DNA from: CAYOUV01 sp964407265
Lineage (GTDB): Bacteria > Chloroflexota > Anaerolineae > Anaerolineales > Villigracilaceae
Length of the DNA stretch: 16,833 nucleotides
Reading direction: 5' to 3'
NCBI GenBank assembly: GCA_964407265.1
Contig: CAYOUV010000067.1
Location: forward strand, 1-16,833
Of the stretch, positions 13,476-16,833 are shown piece by piece. Every line of letters begins with the position of its first letter. Position 1 is the first letter of the stretch. The position numbers and the translations under genes were made by a program. The notes below the pieces were generated by a model. The model searched no databases. It worked only from the letters and a program-made list of their open reading frames with translations, and was not told the origin of the DNA.

Positions 13476-14941
13476 GTTGGCCAGCGCGTGTCTGTCGGGC
13501 GCACAACCGGTGTGGAGCTGGGCGTACGCGTGTTGGTCGGGCTGGGCGTGGTGCTGGGCGTAAATGTCTGCGTCGCCGTGCCGGTCTGGGTTGGGGTGGA
13601 GGTCAGGCTCGGGGTGGGAGTCGGACCGGTCGGTGTGGGCGTGATCTGCCCCAGGAAGACGAATTTAACCGCGTCCACACCCACTTCGAGCGTGCTCAAA
13701 CTGCCGGATTCGTCCTGCGTTTTGTTGCTCAAATAGACGTATTCGTTGCCCGCGCCCAGGAAGTTGTACTTACCCACATAGACCCAGCCGTCGGTGACGT
13801 AAAAGCGATTTGGGTAGACTGCCTGGTTGATGACCACCGGATCGGCCCGCCCGGCGTGCTGGATGGTATAGACCGCCGCCTCGCTGGTGGCATGCACGGC
13901 CGGGATGCGGATATAGACCGCATACATGCCGTTCTCGGAGCCGGACGGCAGATTCCAGCGGGCGGTGCAGGTGGAGGAAGTGCTGGGCTTGTGGTAGCGC
14001 ATGTCGTTGTTCTGCGCCTGCCCGGCCGCAGTATTGATGTCGTTCCAGCACTCCAGCGGGGATTCAGTGTAGGCGCTGTCGCCGTCGTCCACGATCAGGC
14101 CGCCGCTTACTGGAGGTGGATAATCCAATGCCGGGCCGGACGGCAGGATGAGCGTGCCGGAATAGACCGTCAGGCTGGGATACTGCACCCACAGCGATTC
14201 CCCCTGGTTGTAAGGCCAGGGATCGAGGCCGCTGCCGGTCCAGCCGTAGGGGTCGATCGGCCGCCCGATCGGGTCCATCACGCGCAGGTGCAGGTGCGGA
14301 CCAGTCGAGTTGCCGGTGTTACCGCTGATGCCGATCATCTCGCCATGCGCCAGGTCCGCGCAGCCAACCCCGGAACAGGACTGCACGGCCAGCGCGCTCA
14401 TGTGCCCGTACCAGGTCGAGTAACCATTGGGGTGGTGCAGGCGCACGTACAAGCCCAGGCCGTAGCGGTGATTCTGCGGGTCGTTCCAACCGGCGTACAT
14501 GACCTGGTCGCTGTCGGCGGCGGCATAGACCGGGCGGTAGTTGATACCGAAATCAATGCCGTCGTGGCCGTTGTAAGCGATCCAGTCGCCGGCGGAGTAC
14601 GACCAGTAGATGCCATAACCCAGGTCACAGGTCCCGCCGGGAGGCGGCGTGCCGGGAGGCGCAGGATTGGGGCAGTACTTGCGCGCCTCGTCGCCGTTGT
14701 AGACCACCATGCGCACGTCGGTATCGGTATAGTTCGGGCTGGTGTGATCGAACAGGGATTCTTCGGAAGCCGTGCCGGGGTAGGGCGGGAACAGGAAGGC
14801 TGCCACAGCTTCCGCTGGCGCCGGATTTGGCGCCCGGGCCAGCACCGCGCTGACCGGGCGGCTCAGACCCCCGATCAGACCGGACAGCAGGCCGAGCGGC
14901 AGTAAAACGACGAGCGCAATCTTGGCGATGGATTTGTTCAA
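11873..14941 (-). CDS. Secreted M23 metallopeptidase with golvesin-like module and three GerMN domains
   Basis: I place the start at the TTG at 14941 (MNKSIAKIALVVLLPLGLL), giving 1022 residues. It opens a normal signal peptide and has a weak GATGAG six bases upstream. A TTG at 14962 would add acidic residues. An M23/LytM peptidase domain spans about residues 95-240 with intact zinc ligands: H126 and D130 in NGHDGIDFG, and H216/H218 in GPHLHL. YGHMSAL probably supplies the general-base His. The family cuts peptidoglycan cross-bridges or stems. A golvesin C-terminal-like module follows (about 282-430, from IVDDGDSAY). Three GerMN-type domains come next (about 494-627, 667-798 and 889-1022), each starting near VYF or LYF and containing GVARVYL and VK-YD--G. 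They are joined by Thr/Pro linkers with a recurring TRWPTATP motif. GerMN domains are known from spore germination and lipoproteins, but nothing here indicates sporulation. The role is likely regulated wall hydrolysis or wall binding. Confidence 0.85.
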   Translation of the reverse strand: MNKSIAKIALVVLLPLGLLSGLIGGLSRPVSAVLARAPNPAPAEAVAAFLFPPYPGTASEESLFDHTSPNYTDTDVRMVVYNGDEARKYCPNPAPPGTPPPGGTCDLGYGIYWSYSAGDWIAYNGHDGIDFGINYRPVYAAADSDQVMYAGWNDPQNHRYGLGLYVRLHHPNGYSTWYGHMSALAVQSCSGVGCADLAHGEMIGISGNTGNSTGPHLHLRVMDPIGRPIDPYGWTGSGLDPWPYNQGESLWVQYPSLTVYSGTLILPSGPALDYPPPVSGGLIVDDGDSAYTESPLECWNDINTAAGQAQNNDMRYHKPSTSSTCTARWNLPSGSENGMYAVYIRIPAVHATSEAAVYTIQHAGRADPVVINQAVYPNRFYVTDGWVYVGKYNFLGAGNEYVYLSNKTQDESGSLSTLEVGVDAVKFVFLGQITPTPTGPTPTPSLTSTPTQTGTATQTFTPSTTPSPTNTRTPSSTPVVRPTDTRWPTATPPYTLLYVYFVNRYRLAAGTPPYEVVGLRYAKSSEDFPAYVLGQYFKGPGYTEYLRGYSSVTNGFTGFNQLQIENGVARVYLTGKCQSPGPSYSVADAIKYNLLRFSQVQFVKIYDENGSTQNPDGQSDSLPLCLDPSFIPTPTETPTTTPTRTPTPTRTVRPTATRWPTATPGYYRYTLYFANRYRYAAGTPPFEATGTRYLRSSFDQASAILDEYFKGPGAIERLWGYISLYNGFDGYSNVEVADGVARVYLTGACQYEGRDFTIADLLAENLRQLPDVQVVKVYDQAGTTVDPDGPNDSRPVCLLGLPTVTPTVISPTPSLTPVPVITYTLTPATPITPETPSATPSLTATLPPGVTPTDTRIPTRTVRPTDTRWPTNPPRPTDTRWPTATPPYTKLSVYFTDQNCLTSDSAPCEVAVDRWVKSSFNLPVAVLDQFFNGPGASERRRGLIAVTSGFSGYSQFEFADGVARVYLRGICNSNGATYTIANPLMVNLKQFQEIQFVKLYDENGATENPDGQGDSLPACLQP
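14282..14572 (-). other. Zinc-binding core of the M23 peptidase
   Basis: This stretch encodes residues from the HxxxD motif (H126, D130) to the HxH motif (H216, H218). All expected ligands are present, so the peptidase is predicted to be active and not a degenerate LytM-like factor. Confidence 0.8.
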
Positions 14942-14965
14942 TGCATTCTCATCAGGTAGCAAAAC

Positions 14966-15649
14966 TCAGGGTGTCGGGGAAGCCCCGACAGGTGGAAGCA
15001 CAGTCGGGGTGACGGCCGGCTGCGGAATGGAGCCCAGGGTCGCCAGCAGGCCTTCGGCGGCTTGTACGCATACCTCCGGCTGGTCCTGGAACCTGACCTC
15101 GAAGGATGTATAGACGTTAACGTCACCGCCCTGATAGGTCACAAATTGCAGCTTGCCGCCGCTGTCGAACACGCGGTTGACTTCGAAATCCAGCGCGCCA
15201 ATGGTGCGCGATTCGTGGTCCACGATCAGGCCGGGCGGCAATCCGCGTCCGGCGGATGTGGCCATCACGCAGCCTAGAATTTGCTGGTTGGCCAGCGCCA
15301 CCAGCCCGGAGGGGTCTTCCTGCAATTCCCAGACCGCCGGATCGAAATCGACCGAAAAATACATGCCTGGCTTCGAATCGCCGGGATAGGTGGGCGCGCC
15401 GACCCACAGGCCGGCCGGGAAGCTGGTCGGCGGCAAAGTCGCGGTGGGAAGCGGCATACTGGTTGCAGACGGTGAGGGGGGAATGATGTTTTGAGGAGGT
15501 GGCTGGGTGGCCTGGAGCGTGGCCGTTTTTACCAAAGTCGCGCTTGGCTGCGCTGAAGCGGGTGCAGGCGTCGCCAGACCCGGGGCACAAGCAGCCAGCA
15601 AAAGGGTGGTTATCAAAATGAAGCTTACAAAGCGGAATCTTGCCGACAT
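14966..15649 (-). CDS. Small Thr/Pro-rich lipoprotein of unknown function
   Basis: This 227-residue protein has a clear lipoprotein signal: MSARFRFVSF, then ITTLLLAAC, with the lipidated Cys at residue 21. A spacer rich in Ala, Thr and Pro (about 22-75) leads to a C-terminal domain of about 130 residues (from about GLWVGAPTYPGDSKPG to LLATLGSIP). A second short Thr/Pro tail ends ASPTP. The globular part has the feel of small beta-rich domains but matches no family I recognise. It begins seven bases after the stop of the upstream propeller gene and ends 24 bases before the peptidase start, so it almost certainly shares a transcript with both. No strong ribosome site is visible, so translation may be coupled to the upstream gene. 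It could be a partner or localisation factor of the M23 protein; this is inferred from the arrangement only. Confidence 0.78.
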   Translation of the reverse strand: MSARFRFVSFILITTLLLAACAPGLATPAPASAQPSATLVKTATLQATQPPPQNIIPPSPSATSMPLPTATLPPTSFPAGLWVGAPTYPGDSKPGMYFSVDFDPAVWELQEDPSGLVALANQQILGCVMATSAGRGLPPGLIVDHESRTIGALDFEVNRVFDSGGKLQFVTYQGGDVNVYTSFEVRFQDQPEVCVQAAEGLLATLGSIPQPAVTPTVLPPVGASPTP

Positions 15650-15656
15650 GCAGTTC

Positions 15657-16730
15657 TCACTCTCTCACCCAGACCGGACAGCACAGCGGACTGTCTTCAG
15701 CGAGCCGAAATGGTTCGCCACGGCTCCCCTCGACCGCCCACAGGTCCATTTTACCATCTAAGCGTGCATCGAAAACCAGGTAGCCGCCGTCCGGCGACCA
15801 CAATGGCGCTTCGACCAGCGCGCCTGCGAACTGGGTGATGGGCGTCAGCGCACTGGTCTCTACGTCAACGACGTACAGATTGCTGACCAGGTTCCCCGCG
15901 CTTTGAGTCACGCCCAGGTCGTCGGTGTTCTCGCGCCAGACGAAGGCGATCCGCGTCCCATCGGGCGACCAGGCCGGGGCGTAACCATGACCCGCATCCG
16001 CCGTTGCCAAAAAACGGGCCTCGCTCCCGTCGGCATTCATCAGCCACAGTTCGCCTGGCGGAAAAGGGGTCTGCGAATCGGGCATCAGGATGAAGGCGAT
16101 CTGGTCCCCATCCGGCGACCAGCGCGCAAAAGTGATGATCTCCCCCGGCCGGGAGAGCAGCAGCGTCGTGCTGCGGCCTCCGTCACGGGCCAGCCACAGT
16201 TCGCTGCCAAAGCCCAAACCGCGCGTGAAGCTGAAAGTGAAAGATCTGCCATCCGGGGCAGGGGCCAGGTCATAAGTCTGGTTATTGACCGGCATCTGGC
16301 TCAGTTTCCCATCTCTAGCGCGCACCTGCATGATCCGCGCTTCGCCCAGCGAGTCGACCCGGGCGTAGAACGAAGCGCCATCCGGGGCCCAGGCCAGGAA
16401 GTGTCCCGTCCCCCCGGATTCCGCAGCCAGCGGGCGCGTTTTGCCGCTCTTCGTATCCAGCAGCATCAGCGCCGGGCCACTGGGACAGCTCAGTTCCACA
16501 GCCAGATAACGCCCGCGCGGCGCGGCGTTCACGCTCCACAAGCCGCAGTCCGCCGGCAGCGCCAGGGGCTGCATGGCCTCGACCGTCTTCAAATCCGCCG
16601 AAAAGCGCAGCAGCGCCGGCGGGGAAAGGCGCACGGCGTACAGCCGGGCCGGGCCGGGAGGATTGGTTCGCGAGCTGCAGGCCGGCAGGAACGCCATCAG
16701 GATCAACAGGACCAAAAGGATGCGCCGCAT
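15657..16730 (-). CDS. TolB-like beta-propeller lipoprotein
   Basis: This 357-residue protein starts MRRILLVLLILMAFLPACSS, a canonical lipoprotein signal with Cys at residue 18. The mature part consists of WD40/TolB-like (PD40) repeats. The blades are marked by LAWAPDGASF, LAPAPDGRSF, ARWSPDGDQIAF, PAWSPDGTRIAF and PLWSPDGGYLVF, the last three near residues 203, 254 and 311. This fits a six-bladed propeller like those at the C-terminus of TolB and in many exported sensor or scaffold proteins; such domains usually bind proteins or glycans and are not enzymes. The WAPDG variant and the final CCPVW are slightly unusual. It is the first gene of the four-gene - strand group and lies directly behind a perfect TATAAT box. 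No Tol-Pal partner is present here, so I do not call it TolB itself. Confidence 0.83.
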   Translation of the reverse strand: MRRILLVLLILMAFLPACSSRTNPPGPARLYAVRLSPPALLRFSADLKTVEAMQPLALPADCGLWSVNAAPRGRYLAVELSCPSGPALMLLDTKSGKTRPLAAESGGTGHFLAWAPDGASFYARVDSLGEARIMQVRARDGKLSQMPVNNQTYDLAPAPDGRSFTFSFTRGLGFGSELWLARDGGRSTTLLLSRPGEIITFARWSPDGDQIAFILMPDSQTPFPPGELWLMNADGSEARFLATADAGHGYAPAWSPDGTRIAFVWRENTDDLGVTQSAGNLVSNLYVVDVETSALTPITQFAGALVEAPLWSPDGGYLVFDARLDGKMDLWAVEGSRGEPFRLAEDSPLCCPVWVRE

Positions 16731-16737
16731 GGAACCA

Positions 16738-16743
16738 ATTATA
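16738..16743 (-). promoter_or_regulatory. -10 box of the four-gene operon (possible leaderless promoter)
   Basis: On the - strand a perfect TATAAT ends seven bases before the ATG at 16730. Transcription would begin at or next to the start codon. No Shine-Dalgarno is visible and the -35 region is not recognisable. This mirrors the arrangement before the isomerase gene. Confidence 0.5.
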
Positions 16744-16756
16744 GCCCGAGGCGGGT

Positions 16757-16833
16757 TATAATGCCGACAGGTGCAAAGCGCACTGTCGGTATAGTGCCGA
16801 CAGGTGCAAAGCGCACTGTCGGTATAGTGCCGA
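16757..16833. repeat. 33-base tandem repeat, at least 2.3 copies, running off the window
   Basis: Unit 1 is 16757-16789, unit 2 is 16790-16822, and 11 bases of unit 3 follow to the edge. Units 1 and 2 differ at one base (TATAAT against TATAGT at the unit start). Each unit then has CCGACA, a bulged G, GTGC, a five-base loop, GCAC and TGTCGG, an imperfect hairpin of ten pairs. Neighbouring units also create CTGTCGG-7-CCGACAG across the junction. There is no spacer between units. The same sequence is not seen elsewhere in the window. It could be an operator or promoter array for a + strand gene beyond the edge, or a satellite-like repeat. Confidence 0.85.

Noticed and set aside
11873..13650. Short repeated GGTCGG/GTCGGG-rich DNA as a possible CRISPR or satellite
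   Set aside because: The repetition is explained by codons for Thr/Pro-rich linkers and triplicated domains inside one open frame; there is no repeat-spacer regularity.
13208..14905. Long + strand open frame (565 codons) opposite the M23/GerMN gene
   Set aside because: The opposite strand encodes intact M23, golvesin-like and GerMN domains. The + frame shows only the Arg/Gly/Val-rich composition typical of antisense reading of GC-rich genes.
15657..16730. Naming the propeller gene tolB
   Set aside because: Only PD40 repeats are shared. The lipoprotein signal and the absence of tolQRA/pal neighbours do not support true TolB.
16757..16833. CRISPR array at the right edge
   Set aside because: Units abut with no variable spacers, and the 33-base period is the whole repeat.

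Overview
This window looks like a piece of a GC-rich chromosome from an uncultured or little-studied Chloroflexota bacterium, most likely class Anaerolineae. That placement is an inference from gene style and not from a marker gene. It rests on very long secreted proteins joined by Thr/Pro-rich linkers, NBR1-type Ig-like domains, GerMN domains fused to an M23 peptidase, many small lipoproteins, and pairs of GT-C membrane glycosyltransferases. No rRNA, tRNA, CRISPR array, transposase, integrase or phage gene was seen. No gene-free stretch exceeds 300 bases.

Left part (1-3480, + strand). The window opens inside a class I SAM-dependent methyltransferase whose stop overlaps the start of a GT-C glycosyltransferase (275-1792). 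Just after that gene lies a second, headless copy of the methyltransferase tail (1837-2004). A 137-base direct repeat (about 92% identical) therefore flanks the glycosyltransferase, which is also visibly less GC-rich than the genes around it. Next come an unrecognised lipoprotein (2159-2809) and a small membrane protein (3092-3427), closed by a strong hairpin terminator.

Middle (3495-10531). A 1412-residue secreted mosaic protein runs on the - strand. It has two copies of an Ig-like plus beta-module unit, a seven-repeat Asp-box/YCF48-like propeller, a PsbP-like region, an SH3b-like domain and an unknown C-terminal domain. Divergent from it, across a 211-base intergenic region with promoters on both strands, is a two-gene + strand unit: a bifunctional phosphoglucose/phosphomannose isomerase (SIS fold) and a second GT-C glycosyltransferase paralogous to the first. 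An isomerase that feeds hexose-phosphate pools next to a membrane sugar transferase suggests envelope glycan or glycoprotein synthesis.

Right part (10614-16730, - strand). Four genes read leftwards as a probable operon: a TolB-like propeller lipoprotein, a small Thr/Pro-rich lipoprotein, a secreted M23 peptidase with a golvesin-like module and three GerMN domains, and a second propeller-type lipoprotein. All four products are predicted to be exported or surface-anchored, so the operon probably serves cell-envelope maintenance or sensing. Upstream of it, running off the right edge, is a 33-base tandem repeat in which each unit holds a TATAAT-like box and an imperfect hairpin.

Overall this is an envelope-oriented region. 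I did not find a defence system or other clearly new machine. The best leads are the duplicated methyltransferase tail around the AT-richer glycosyltransferase, the repeated beta-module of the mosaic protein, the M23/golvesin/3xGerMN fusion, the two promoters that would give leaderless mRNAs, and the edge repeat array.
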